DNA from: Maratus speciosus
Lineage: Eukaryota; Arthropoda; Arachnida; Araneae; Salticidae
Direction of reading: 5' to 3'
DNA: 64,000 nt
Assembly: GCA_963932465.1 (NCBI GenBank)
Contig: OZ010792.1
Span: 16,695,701 to 16,759,700, forward strand
Each line of letters starts with the position of its first letter. Positions within the stretch are counted from its first letter, which is position 1. Shown here piece by piece: positions 36,581 to 46,891 of this stretch. The translations under genes and the position numbers were made by a program. Under the pieces are notes generated by a model that searched no databases, was not told the DNA's origin, and worked only from the letters and a program-made list of their open reading frames with translations.

Positions 36581-37930
36581 AGACACACTTATATACGGAC
36601 AGACACATATTATGTAAAAACATGTTTTTTGGTATCCCCTACACTTAAAACGTGTAAATCCGTCAAAAACCGGAAGTCGAACAAAATTTCGATTACAATA
36701 CTTTCTTCTATTATATATAAAAGAGGGTAAAAAAAGATAATGCTAAAACAAATATTTTAATAGAGGAACTTTTTTTTCTGTTAAAAAAATTATAATAACA
36801 AAAGAATTTTTTTAATTTTTTATGCAATTTTTGACGTTTTTTTTTTTTTTTAATTTTGCGGCGATTTTTCCATATGAATAAAAGGAATTCGACTTTATTT
36901 TTTAGCCCATCATAGTAGATCTTGTCATTTTTTCAATAAAGTTTATTCGGAGTTTGCATTTTTCGCGAGTTTTTTTTATACGAATTTTAGAGTTTTGAGA
37001 TTTGAAAAAAGAACTCTGTTACCAACATTTAGCCAAATATAATAAATTTTCTTCTCTGCGAGTTTTGAACTGTTTTTGTTTTGTTTTGTTTTTGATTTTT
37101 CTTTTTTCATTAGATTGGCGATTTGTCTGCATTTGTGAAAGAAGTCCGGTTTTAATCTTTTAGTTCAATGTAGTAAATGCTGTCCTTTTTTTTTTTTTTT
37201 TACTTTTAATTAAGTTTATTCGGAATTTCTCGCGAATTTTTTTATGCAATTTTTAGAGATATTCGCGTTCTGCAGAATTTTTTTGACGTTCATAAGAGGA
37301 AATAGGCTTTAAAATTGCAGCCTAATACAGTAAATTAGGTCTCTGCTATTTGTGTTTTTCGTTGCGATTCTCTAGAATAATAATCGCCAGTTAACAAAAT
37401 GCCCGGCTTTTGAAGAATTCCGTATTTGAGACTTTGTACTGTATTTTTAAATTTGTATACGTGTTCTCCGAGAGTTAATAGAACTTGTCGATATAGTGCA
37501 TTCATTAGGCTTTTTTCAAAAAGTCTGTTAAAATAATAGAATAATTAAAATCATTCACAGAAAAAAAATTCCATAGCAGAACGGCATACAGAATACTATT
37601 GAAACAAGCGAAACGAGGCGAATCTGTCCGCCACGTGACGTAATGCGCGAGCAGTTAAGAAATTTTTATAGTTGGCGCATCGCACGAATGGTACCCCCCT
37701 GCGCCACACTAAAACCACGCGTATGTAAATTATCACTCCGTCCACAAGGTGGCGCAGCCATGCTAATTTACGCCAGATTCCAGCATTAAATTTGTTCGCT
37801 TACTTATAACGCTTTGGTGAGAATCACTTCTCGATTGCAAAGGATTAAATGAGGTGAATATTACTTTTTCAAAAAAATGGGGCCAATAAGCAAGTTGAAT
37901 TTTTAAACCGTAATTTATTGCGACCGTTAA

Positions 37931-38506
37931 GTGGTTAAGTGATTATTCTGTTTTAAAAATATTTGAAATCTAAAATGATTAGTTCCTTTCATATATTCAA
38001 TATGCATAAAAAAAGGAAAGAAACAAACATTTGGTATGAATATTAGATTACAAAACACATAATTTTAAAAAATGAACGCGGATATCTAAATAAATATTAT
38101 AAATACAACAATTAAATTATGAAAGCAAATATCGATTTTTCTTGAAATATTAAATCTCAAATTATGCTGTAATACTGACAAAATATTTACAGCAGAATAT
38201 AAAAAAAAGAATAAAGAAAAGGGGGAAAGATAAAGCCAAAAACCTCATTTCATCAGAAAAAATAAATTTTTTAACCACCTCAAAGCAAAAGTTAGTTCTC
38301 AATCATAAATAAAGTTGAACCTTCTTTTATGCTCAAAAGGTTAAAGCGGGAAATTACAGTAAAATGCCTCTTTTACACTGCAGCTGCAAACATCAACCAG
38401 CAATAGAAATTTTCACCTTATTTAAGATAAAATATATTCTGCTTTAAGATGAGGCAAAAATTTCTGTACTAAAAAACTATTGAGACCCAACCCTTTGCGA
38501 TAGTTG
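37931..38506. other. No recognisable feature
   Basis: AT-rich sequence beyond the nested stack; nothing supported. Confidence 0.45.
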
Positions 38507-38510
38507 TTAA

Positions 38511-38717
38511 TCCTTTTGCGGTCGTGTGTCGGCGAGTAGCATCCCCAGCTTTATACACATGATTTTATTTTTATATTCTACTCACATCACTATATTTTAA
38601 AAGTACATTTTTTAGTAAATTTATATTGCACATGCAAGTAAGTCCGTAAAAAACTTTGGTGTCAACCTTAATAAATTTCTGTAACACATGCCTGTGCCTT
38701 AGAAAACCGCAAAAGGA
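38511..38717. mobile_element. TTAA-flanked MITE, family TCCTTTTGCGGT
   Basis: TTAA at 38507-38510 and 38718-38721. Ends TCCTTTTGCGGTCG and AACCGCAAAAGGA are inverted. AACTTTGGTGTCAACC sits where CTGGTG lies in relatives. Confidence 0.75.
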
Positions 38718-38721
38718 TTAA

Positions 38722-39416
38722 TCTTGCTCAGTTCATAAATTTATAGAAAGGGAATGGGTAATTTAAGGAAAATGTGAATTCCGGAACGTAAACGTGGGAT
38801 TATACTTTACTTCTTTGACGGGTAATTATATTATCTAGAAGTGAGTATGAAGGAAATAGTCTTATACTTAGCGATTTTTCTAAGGGCAGGCCGGACAGTG
38901 CGCGAAATTTGCGGTCAAAAAGAGAAGACCATTAAAAGCGGCTCCTTATGATGACAAGATAAAAACAATTTTGTCAACATATTAGCCGCAAACGTTTTGG
39001 TTATAGGCGAATGCAAAATAAAATCATACGAGGAAAAAATCGCAGATAACAATCGGTAACAGAAAAAAAATGTAATCCGTCGGTCGTAGAAAAAAACCCG
39101 TAAATTTCGTCAAATGCTCCCGGAAAAAGTCAAGGATTTCGTCTATCAGTTGCGGAAAAAAAAAAAAAAAATCAGAAACTTAGACAAACGAACTAGGAAA
39201 ATAATCGCGCATCTCTTAAAAAACTACATGTATTTTTAGCAGTGTAATGATTTCTTTTTGGATTTATTTATTTGCGTTGTGTATCAATAAAAAATAAGTG
39301 TTCAATTCTAAAATCAATAACAAACGTTTAAAATGGAATGACGTTTTTAAAAAGGAATAGCAAGCAAACTGTGTCAGCTATTATAAATGGGAATTATGTG
39401 TGAAGTCAGAAATCTT
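38722..39416. other. No gene; decayed ~31-bp array remnant
   Basis: Around 39030-39190, GGAAAAAATCGCAGA, CCCGTAAATTTCGTCAA and GGATTTCGTCTATCAG look like inverted, degraded units of the 30730-31890 array. Otherwise AT-rich sequence without features. Confidence 0.45.
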
Positions 39417-39420
39417 TTAA

Positions 39421-39629
39421 CCCCTTAATGCTCGAATTAAATTACGGTTTAAAAATTCAAATTGCTTATTGGCACCACTTTTATGAAAAAGAAATACTCA
39501 TCTTATTTAATGACAGGTAAAACGATACTAAAATATAGCCAATTTTACTATTTTATAAAACTGGTGGGAATCAAACAATCTGAGTAAAAGACACAGCCCG
39601 AGAATATGACGGGAGCGAGAATTAAGGGG
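39421..39629. mobile_element. TTAA-flanked MITE, family CCCCTTAATGCTCG, copy 2 (209 bp)
   Basis: TTAA at 39417-39420 and 39630-39633. Ends CCCCTTAATGCTCG and GGGAGCGAGAATTAAGGGG. The core reads TATTGGCACCACTTTTATGA, CTTATTTAATGACAGG and AACTGGTGGGAATC. Confidence 0.85.
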
Positions 39630-39820
39630 TTAAGTACCTTAATTTCGCGCGTACCGCCGTACCTCAGATAATTCGATTTCCTACCAGAAATAATTTTAAA
39701 TTAAATATACTTACTTCTGCTTAGCAGTTGTTTGTCTACCTTCGCAATAGACTTAACTAAACTGCGGCGGATACGCAAAAAAGCGATATAAATAAGCGTC
39801 CTATCTTAAATGGAAGAAAT

Positions 39821-40294
39821 TGTTGTAATTAAAGCAGAGTTATAAATACGAAGGTTTTATGGTCATTTGGTGTGGCGTTAAAGTATAAATCACAGTCGAC
39901 GAAACAGTTCATTTCAAAATAACAGTTCATTTATTAAATTCAACTTGAATTTTAAAAACTTAAATAATAAAGATATATACATACACCTCCAGCTTTTGCT
40001 GGGAATCATATTGACATATTATAGCTGTAGCAAGGAGAAAGCTTAAACTCCATCTCCATGGTCCTTCCATTACATTACTTCCATCACTACACGTCATACT
40101 CCATGAAGTTGTTTCACACTAAATATACTTACTGAGTACATCAAACTGGAATAAAAATATGCATACCGTTACAGTTAAAAGAGAGTGCCTTTACGACCGA
40201 AATGGAAAAATAAAAACTGGTTCGGAACGATATAACTTCCGAACAAACCAAACGACAAATTTTGGGGGACAAGACTTTGTCCAGATTTCCAACA
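39821..40294 (-). repeat. Copia 3' LTR
   Basis: 474 bp, starting TGTTGTAATTAAAGCAG and ending GATTTCCAACA on the plus strand. TATAAATACG at about 39840 and AAATAAT-type text may hold transcription signals, but these were not resolved. Confidence 0.95.
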
Positions 40295-41590
40295 TGCGGC
40301 CCCATCGGACGTAAATACCTCCTCTTTCTTTTTATAATCAAAATAAAAAATATTACAAATAGCTCTTTGAAACTTTACATGCAGAAGAGGTTTTGTCAGA
40401 AAGTCTGCCTTATTATCTTTAGAAGTTATATGCTTTAACTCAAAAACATTTTCATTAATTAACTGACGAATAAAATGACATCTTATGTCAATGTGTTTCG
40501 TTTTAAAATTCTCTTGGCTATTTTTAGAAAAATAAATGGCAGATTCATTATCACAGTACTGAATTGGTTTTATCCTATCGTATAAATTAAGTTCATTTAA
40601 AACTCTTGAATACCAAGTTAGTTCCTTTACACTTTCAGTTAATGAGATAAACTCAGATTCCATAGAACTTAGTGCAATACATTTCTGCTTCGATGATTTC
40701 CAAGCAAACGGAACGTTACTAAAGTAAATTATGTAACCACTACTTGAATGTCTTTTAGTAAGTTGACATCCCCAATTAGCATCAGAATATGCACACAAAC
40801 TTAGTGATTTTACATTAGACAGATTTATTTTAAAACTTTTAGTAGCAAAAACATAATTCATAATATCTACTACTATTAGCCAGTGTTTATATGTATACCC
40901 ATTACAAAACTGTGACATTACATTTACAGAAAAACTAATATCGGGTCTTGATCTATTTGACAAAAATGACAGACACCCGATTAAAGATCGGTATGGAAAT
41001 TTTTTCATTAGTTCATTTTCGGTAATTTCATTTTCGTTAACTTTATCTGGTAAAAGAGAGCCAATTTTAAAAGGTAATTTAACATAACTTTTAGGTAAAT
41101 CTTTATATTTTAATTCTAATCTCTCAATATAAGTTCTTTGATGAACGAATAATGAATCTTTAATCTGTTCAAAGTTAACACCTAGCAAATACTTTGTTAA
41201 TCCTATTTCAGTAATTTCCAAGCTATTTTTTAACATATTAGTTACAGATTGCAATACATTTTCATCTTTAGCAAACAAAACTAAATCATCTACATAGACA
41301 ACTAAAATTGCATTACTATTCAGTTTATACACACAGTTACACCATTTTAATTTACAAAATCCAAGATTATGTAATATATTATCTAATTCAGAATTCCATT
41401 CGCGTCCACTTTGTCTTAATCCATAAATTGATTTATTTAACAAACAAACTTTATTTTCAGCACCCTTCATTTCAAATCCCGGAGGTTGTTTCATAAACAC
41501 AGTTTCTTTTAAAGAACCATACAAATATGCTGATTTTACATCCAATTGAATATGATACCAATTTAACATGGAAACTAATAAAATAAACAT
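40175..41590 (-). pseudogene. pol: Copia pol: reverse transcriptase and RNase H portion
   Basis: The longest intact copia frame (471 codons, opening at an internal ATG). The RT palm is visible: the first catalytic Asp at about residue 17 in QLDVKSAYLYG, and YVDD at 99-102. QPPGFE and LNKSIYGLRQ are hallmark Ty1/copia RT motifs. RNase H follows: YSDANWG, SSMESEF, CDNESA and the terminal KADFLTKPL. The last ~40 codons run into the 3' LTR. It would normally be the C-terminal part of a polyprotein; the fingers upstream lie in another frame beyond the lesions near 41690-41705. On its own it lacks the N-terminal RT segment. Confidence 0.9.
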
Positions 41591-41610
41591 TAGTTTTATA
41601 ATTGAAAAAT

Positions 41611-43486
41611 TTACAACAGGTGAAAATAGATCATTAAAATCAATACCTGGTTTCTGTTTAAAACCTTGAGCTGCGAGACGTGCCTTCTACTTTTTACCAT
41701 TTTTTCCGTGTTTTTTATATTATAAACCCATTTACTTCCTACTATTGTGGAATTTTTCGGTGGATCACCCAACCGCCAAACTTTTCTCTTACTCATCATC
41801 TCAAGTTCTTCCCTCATCGCGGCATTCCATTTCCCCCTTTCTGGATTTATTTGTGCATCCTCAAATGATTTAGGGATTTCGGTATTGTAAAATTCATGTT
41901 GAAATAATTCAGTTAAATATGGATCGTCCGAATCACTAGTTGAGGGTTCACTTAAAGTTTCAGTATTAGGATGAGTAGTTTTAGGTTTAAAGTCAAACTT
42001 ATCTGGCTCAAACGGGATTTTATTTTCCTTACAATATTTTTTAACATCATTTAAAGATCTCAGTCTCGTATTTGTTATTGGGGTATAATAAAATACATCA
42101 ATTCTCTTACATTTCGTTCTCGGTCTTTCAATCCTTTTCCACTCTGAAATATTTATAGAACTTACAGTTACCTTACCCCCCTTTTTCTCTTCATCTTCGT
42201 TTAAGCTATCTCCTGGTAGTTCATGATTAAGATCTAAAGTTGCATTACTTAAACCGTTTGTTTTAATTTGAGATTCATTAAAATTCAATATCAAATCCTT
42301 ATATTTGTTTTCTCCCCCAAATAATGTTTCTACACCCTTTTTGGATTCATCTATACGCACATGAATAGTCTCTACAATTCGCCTTTCTTTTGGAATGTAA
42401 ATTCTATATCCTTTAGTTTTCATGGCATAACCAACTAAGATACCTAGTAAAGCTTTCGGTTGAAGTTTATTTCGCTTAACTTTAGGAACATGAACAAATG
42501 CTGAAGAACCAAAAATTCTTAAATGTCTTACCGAAGGTTTGAATCCCGTCCATAATTCTTGCGGTGTAAGACCTTGGGTTAAACTGTGTTCAGTCCTATT
42601 TTTTGTATGAACGAACGCCAAAAGAGCTTCCCCCCAGAATGACGGTTTTAACCCGCTATCGTGTAGCATTGCTCTAACTGCATTCATTGCTACTTTATTA
42701 AAAATTTCAGCAACACCCACCTGCTCTGGAGTATAAATGGAGGATCTTTCGATTCTTATACCTAAATCGGTTAACAATTTCTCAAATAATTTATGGGTAA
42801 ATTCCAGCCCATTATCAGTTCGTACACATTTTAACTTTTTACCAGTTTGTCTCTCAGCTTTAACTAAAAACTTTTTAAAGCATTCAAACACTTCCGTTTT
42901 ATCCTTAATTATATAAACCTCAGTCCTTCTACAATAATCGTCAATTACTGACAAAAAGTATTTCCCCCCTCCTAACGAGTTAACAGGGCTAGGACCCCAC
43001 AAATCCATATACACTCTATCGAGGATTTGATTAGAAATGCGTTTATACAAATAATTTCTTTTAAACGATTTTCTGTTAGATTTTGCAATTACACAAGTTT
43101 CACACATCTTATTTTTGTTTTTACAGTTAATATTTTCAATACCTTTAACACAATTATTTTTACTCATTTTTTCAAGTAAGGGTAAGTTTGTATGACAAAA
43201 TCTACGATGTACAATCTCTGAATTTAAACTAGTAGAATAAGCAAAATTTTCACATTTTGAAGCATAACCTTTAACAATATACAATTTATCAACTCGAGGT
43301 ACAGTAAAACAATATCTATTAAATTTATCATACACAATCATTTTATTATTTCCCCATTTAATTTGGTTTCCTGCAATGTCTATATTAGACCCATCAATTA
43401 AATTTCACCTCATGTTAGGAGCATATAACACATTTTTTAAAGTTATTTCTACATTACCTGTTACATCTAGGATGGTAAAGTCAATA
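41611..43486 (-). pseudogene. pol: Copia pol: integrase and N-terminal RT portion
   Basis: The main frame is 43341-41611 (576 codons). An HHCC zinc-binding module is visible (HRRFCH ... CETCVIAK). The DDE core has D in YMDLWGPSP, D in VRTDNGLEF and E in VGVAEIFNK. LWTGFKPSVRHLRIFGSSAF is the typical copia integrase C-terminal (GKxxx-type) region. DRWNAAM-like EELEMMSKRKVWRL marks the start of RT. A TGA at 43407-43405 in the same frame lies upstream. A shift at the A6 run near 41700-41705 and a TAG at 41689-41687 separate it from the RT frame. Confidence 0.9.
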
Positions 43487-44557
43487 TCACCAATACCCAG
43501 TATTTCCGACGAACAGTCCTTGTCTCCTATCAGCACTTGTTGAGGGGGGGAGGTTCCTATATGTTACAAATAGACTCCTGTCATTCGTAAAATGAGAAGT
43601 AGCCGCTGAGTCCAGAAGAAATTCCACGAACTTTCTACCATTTGAAGATATTAGGGCGAATTCAGATTGCTTTGTAGGTTCACTGTAGAAAACTTGCTTT
43701 TTCCCTCTAGAGTTCTTTTTGAAACACCTTGTATCTGTGTGACCAGGTTTCTTGCAGTAACTGCATACTAAACTCGGCCCCATACGATTAGCTGGTGAAG
43801 TATACGATCGTCTGGTGGTGTCCAGGTCGCTTCCACTACGTGAAACCCATGGCTTTTTACTGCTTCCAAAATTCTCCGCTGGAATGGTTGGTTTAACGGT
43901 AGGGTTTTTAAACTTAGTTGCATAAGCATCACCTACAGCGACAACCTCTTTACTTTCATCTTTTCGTTTTAAACAAATTCTGCCATATTCAGTTATTAAC
44001 TGCTTAGATACATTTTCTAATTTAAATTCTTTATCTTCTAATATATATAACACTTGAACTAGATTATCATATTCCTCAGGTAATCGACGGATTAGTTGAA
44101 AATATACTAACAGTCCTGGCATCTCAAATCCAGCATCTTTAATCTGAACTCTCTTTTCTTCAATTTTTTTACAAAATAAACCTATAGTTTCTTCTTGCGA
44201 GTTTAACTTCATCTCGAAAAATTCATCGACTAATCCCGCTAAGCGTGCTCATGAAGTTGGTTCGAAGTTTAACTTTAAAATATCCCAGGCATCCTTGCCG
44301 CTTTCTGTTTGAGCAATTAGTATCTGGAATTTCCGTTCGATGGATTGGTAAATTGTTGTATAAGCTCTTCGATTACGCCACTCAAAATCGCTTTTCTCAC
44401 GATCACAGGCATCCGATTTACATGCGATATCTGGCTTTGTAATAAACTGCCAGCGATTTCGGTCAATCAAGACACATTTGTCGTCGAGCTTCCAGGAAGG
44501 ATAGTTATAATCCGACAGTTTCGGGAAGGAATAAGTTAACTCTGGAACTTGTGCCAT
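43487..44557 (-). pseudogene. gag: Copia gag and protease portion
   Basis: Two segments in one frame: 44557-44249 (102 codons) and 44212-43487 (241 codons), separated by TGA at 44251-44249 with open frame beyond it. The gag N-terminus contains LSDYNYPSWK, typical of copia gag. A CCHC zinc knuckle (CSYCKKPGHTDTRC) marks nucleocapsid. The protease active site follows as FLLDSAATSHFT. The frame is lost shortly after at a C7/G7 homopolymer (43544-43550), and translation then leaves the conserved sequence. Gag forms the virus-like particle and the protease cleaves the polyprotein. Confidence 0.9.
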
Positions 44558-44619
44558 TATGCAGTATATATTTCATCTAAATCACACCATATTTTATCTA
44601 TTTGACCTTTAAATAGCAT

Positions 44620-44637
44620 GACATGGCCCCTTAACCA
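44620..44637 (-). promoter_or_regulatory. Copia primer-binding site
   Basis: Immediately inside the 5' LTR on the minus strand is TGGTTAAGGGGCCATGTC. It starts with TGG, complementary to the CCA end of a tRNA, as expected for a primer-binding site. The tRNA species was not determined. Confidence 0.7.
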
Positions 44638-45111
44638 TGTTATAATTAAAGCAGAGTTATAAATACGCAGGTTTTAAGGTCATTTGGTGTGGCGTTAAAG
44701 TATAAATCACAGTCGACGAAACAGTTCATTTCAAAATAACAGTTCATTTATTAAATTCAACTTGAATTTTAAAAACTTAAATAATAAAGATATATACATA
44801 CACCTCCAGCTTTTGCTGGGAATCATATTGACATATTATAGCTGTAGCAAGGAGTAAGCTTAAACTCCATCTCCATGGTCCTTCCATTACATTACTTCCA
44901 TCACTACACGTCATACTCCATGGAGTTGTTTCACACTAAATATACTTACTGAGTACATCAAACTGGAATAAAAAAATGCATACCGTTACAGTTAAAAGAG
45001 AGTGCCTTTACGACCGAAATGGAAAAATAAAAACTGGTTCGGAACGATATAACTTCCGAACAAACCAAACGACAAATTTTGGGGGACAAGACTTTGTCCA
45101 GATTTCCAACA
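44638..45111 (-). repeat. Copia 5' LTR
   Basis: 474 bp, same length as the other LTR, with about six substitutions and no length change seen. It carries the element's promoter by analogy with the family. Confidence 0.95.
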
Positions 45112-45536
45112 GAAATAACCGCAAGATTAAAAGCGAGGTCACATCAATCAAGGTCATGCGCCACGTATCGGATGGAGTGTGAACTACAGGTAGATACCTA
45201 ACTGTTTTCTTACTCGCACCACTAAAACTGTAAAGTTTTTTTCACCTTGATTAATAACTGATGTGCTTTTGATAAGGCGAAGGAAACTTCGTGGTGTCAA
45301 GTGCATCTGGTTGCCCCTCTCGCTACGCCATTATTTTGCAATAAATGTGGCAAACAAAATTAATTTGCATGAGTGACTAAAGATTTAGAAAATACGCGCC
45401 ACACTAAAAGCCCGCGTATGTGAATTTTCACTCCGTCCACAAGGTGGCGCAACTGTGTTAATTTACGCCTGATTCCAGCATTAAGTTTGTTCGCTTACTT
45501 ATAACGCTTTGATACGCGAGAAATTACGGTATGCTT

Positions 45537-46195
45537 CAAATCGATATAAAAAAGCGTACAAACTTAATACTGGAATCGGGCGTAAATTAACACAGTTGCG
45601 CCATCTTCTGGACGGGGTGATAATCCACATACGCGGGATTTTAGTGGGACGTCATATACGACAGGATATCTACCATCTGCGCATATTTTCTAAATCTTTA
45701 GTCGCTTACAGAACTGAATTCTGTTTACCACATTTATTGCAAAATAATGGCGTAACGAATGGGGCGTCCAGATGCACTTGACACCACGAAGTTTTCTTCG
45801 CCGCGTCGGAGACATTTCAGCTATTAATCAAGATGAAAAAAACTTTACAATTTTAGTGATGTAAGAAAACAGTTAGGCATCTTCCTGTAGTTTAACTCCG
45901 TCCAGTGTTGCCAGATGGGCTACTTTTTTTAAATTCAGATTCTTGATTGGCACCACCTTTTTGGAATGGTAAAATGCACCTTATTTAATGACATATTAAT
46001 TAAGGCTTTAACAAAGATAATTTTACCGTTTCAAAAAAGTGGCGGCAGACAAGAAATGTGAATTAAAAAAAGTAGTCCACTGGCAACACTGACTCCGTCC
46101 GCTACGTGTCGTGCGACCTTGATTGATGTGACCTCGCCTTTAATCTTGCGGTTACCTCTCCCATTTAAGATAGGACGCTCACTTTTATCGCTTTG
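45537..46195. mobile_element. hAT-type MITE-A, copy 4, inverted, with MITE-B inside
   Basis: A perfect 8-bp TSD, GTATGCTT (45529-45536 and 46196-46203). Ends CAAATCGATATAAAAAAGCG and CACTTTTATCGCTTTG. It is in opposite orientation to copy 3 and only 25 bp from it. MITE-B is inserted at 45903-46091. Confidence 0.85.
45903..46091. mobile_element. hAT-type MITE-B, copy 3, perfect 8-bp TSD
   Basis: ACTCCGTC flanks it (45895-45902 and 46092-46099). Ends CAGTGTTGCCAGATGGGCTA and AGTCCACTGGCAACACTG. The core is TTGATTGGCACCACCTTTTT and CACCTTATTTAATGACATAT. It is nested inside MITE-A copy 4. Confidence 0.9.
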
Positions 46196-46304
46196 GTATG
46201 CTTTCTTGTTTTAGTACAGAATGCCACCGATTTATGGAGTTACAATACTGTAGAGCGATATCGAGGTATGCACGAGACCACAAATTGGTCTGGTACAGAC
46301 CATA

Positions 46305-46489
46305 CAGGGCTGCCACAGGCGACTATTTTTTAATTCTATTTCACACCTCTTTTTCAAAACAAAAATCTTTTACATACTCTTTATCAACATTTGAGAATAT
46401 ACTACATAAGAGAAATATAGAACAAAATGCAATTTTTTTAAATAGTGGTTCAAACAGAATATTAAAAATAGTCGCCTGGTGTAGCCCTG
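46305..46489. mobile_element. Fold-back MITE CAGGGCTGCCACAGG
   Basis: Ends CAGGGCTGCCACAGGCGACT and AGTCGCCTGGTGTAGCCCTG are inverted. ACCATA flanks both sides (46299-46304, 46490-46495), a shorter duplication than hAT predicts. The interior matches 1933-2092. Confidence 0.7.
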
Positions 46490-46531
46490 ACCATATTTAT
46501 ATATCTAAACAAAATGTGAGCGATCTTTTAA

Positions 46532-46749
46532 CCACTTAAGTGATTTTTTTTTTGTTACAATAAATTAAAAATATGGGATGAACACCACATTTTTTAAACT
46601 AAAATATTCGTAATATTTAGTATAAAAATTTCTGTCATTAAATAGTATGAAATTGTAATTCAAAAAATTAGTGGTATCAAAAAACTTTAAGTGATCGATC
46701 AAACAAACTCCTCTTTCCCGTACGGCATACAGTCAAATCAGTTAAGTAG
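46532..46749. mobile_element. TTAA-flanked MITE, family CCACTTAAGTGATTT
   Basis: TTAA at 46528-46531 and 46750-46753. Left end CCACTTAAGTGATTTTT; right end AAATCAGTTAAGTAG, inverted with two mismatches. Confidence 0.7.
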
Positions 46750-46891
46750 TTAACCACTAAACTTTCTACATTCAATTTCTGAACTTCGTGCATCCTTCTG
46801 CGGTATGTAACGGTGTAGCAGACGCATCTATCGCTATCATTTGATACTAAAATATAGAAACGTTCTAAAGAAATTTGTAACCACGCATTAA

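Larger units (their letters stand above)
33902..37700. mobile_element. 3.8-kb inverted-repeat element, 9-bp TSD, superfamily unknown
   Basis: GCGCCACAC flanks it (33893-33901 and 37701-37709); in other MITE-A copies this sequence is present once. The extreme ends match poorly, but TTACGTCATGTGGCGGACA (about 33965) and its inverted partner TTACGTCACGTGGCGGACA sit about 60 bp inside each end. Inside are a long palindrome (34901-35418) and tandem ~150-bp units (36180-36580). A 9-bp TSD is known for Mutator-like and some Merlin-like elements, but no transposase frame remains to test this. Confidence 0.65.
33571..37816. mobile_element. hAT-type MITE-A, copy 2, split by a 3.8-kb element
   Basis: GTGAGAATC occurs at 33562-33570 and 37817-37825 (9 nt; 8-bp TSD plus one base, or a 1-bp shift). 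Ends CAAAGCGATATAAGTAAGCG and CGCTTACTTATAACGCTTTG. The sequence to 33901 and from 37701 joins to match copy 1. Confidence 0.85.
33371..37844. mobile_element. TTAA-flanked MITE, family CCCTTTGCTCTCGAG, split copy
   Basis: TTAA at 33367-33370 and 37845-37848. Left end CCCTTTGCTCTCGAGAGG; right end CTTCTCGATTGCAAAGGA, inverted. The interior carries TTTGGACACCGCTAAT and ACTAATGTCCAGAGC. It is broken at 33570/37817 by MITE-A. A relative with a lost left end is at 58610-58830. Confidence 0.75.
33256..37926. mobile_element. TTAA-flanked MITE, family CCCCTTAATGCTCG, split copy
   Basis: TTAA at 33252-33255 and 37927-37930. The left half (TTCTCGCTCCCGTGATATTC ... ACCTGTTATTAA) and right half (TTAAATGAGGTGAATATTAC ... 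GACCG) join across the next element at a TTAA in the core. They match the uninterrupted copy at 48597-48795. Confidence 0.8.
39821..45111 (-). mobile_element. Ty1/copia LTR retrotransposon, full-length, 5.3 kb
   Basis: Two 474-bp LTRs (TGTTG...CAACA) are flanked by the 5-bp TSD GAAAT (39816-39820 and 45112-45116). Order on the minus strand is gag, protease, integrase, reverse transcriptase, RNase H, which defines Ty1/copia. A primer-binding site abuts the 5' LTR. The LTRs differ at about six positions by eye (~1.3%), so insertion was fairly recent, yet the coding region has at least five lesions: TGA at 44251-44249, a shift near 43544-43550, TGA at 43407-43405, a shift near 41700-41705 and TAG at 41689-41687. 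The element could not encode a full polyprotein. Confidence 0.95.
39779..45511. mobile_element. hAT-type MITE-A, copy 3, interrupted by Ty1/copia
   Basis: Flanks ATACGCAA (39771-39778) and ATACGCGA (45512-45519), an 8-bp TSD with one mismatch. Only the first 42 bp lie left of the copia insertion; the remaining ~400 bp lie right of it. Removing copia and one 5-bp TSD gives about 437 bp, matching copy 1. Confidence 0.85.

Noticed and set aside
39821..45111. Copia frame breaks as programmed frameshifting
   Set aside because: There are several lesions at unrelated sites including in-frame stops inside conserved domains, so decay or sequencing error is more likely.
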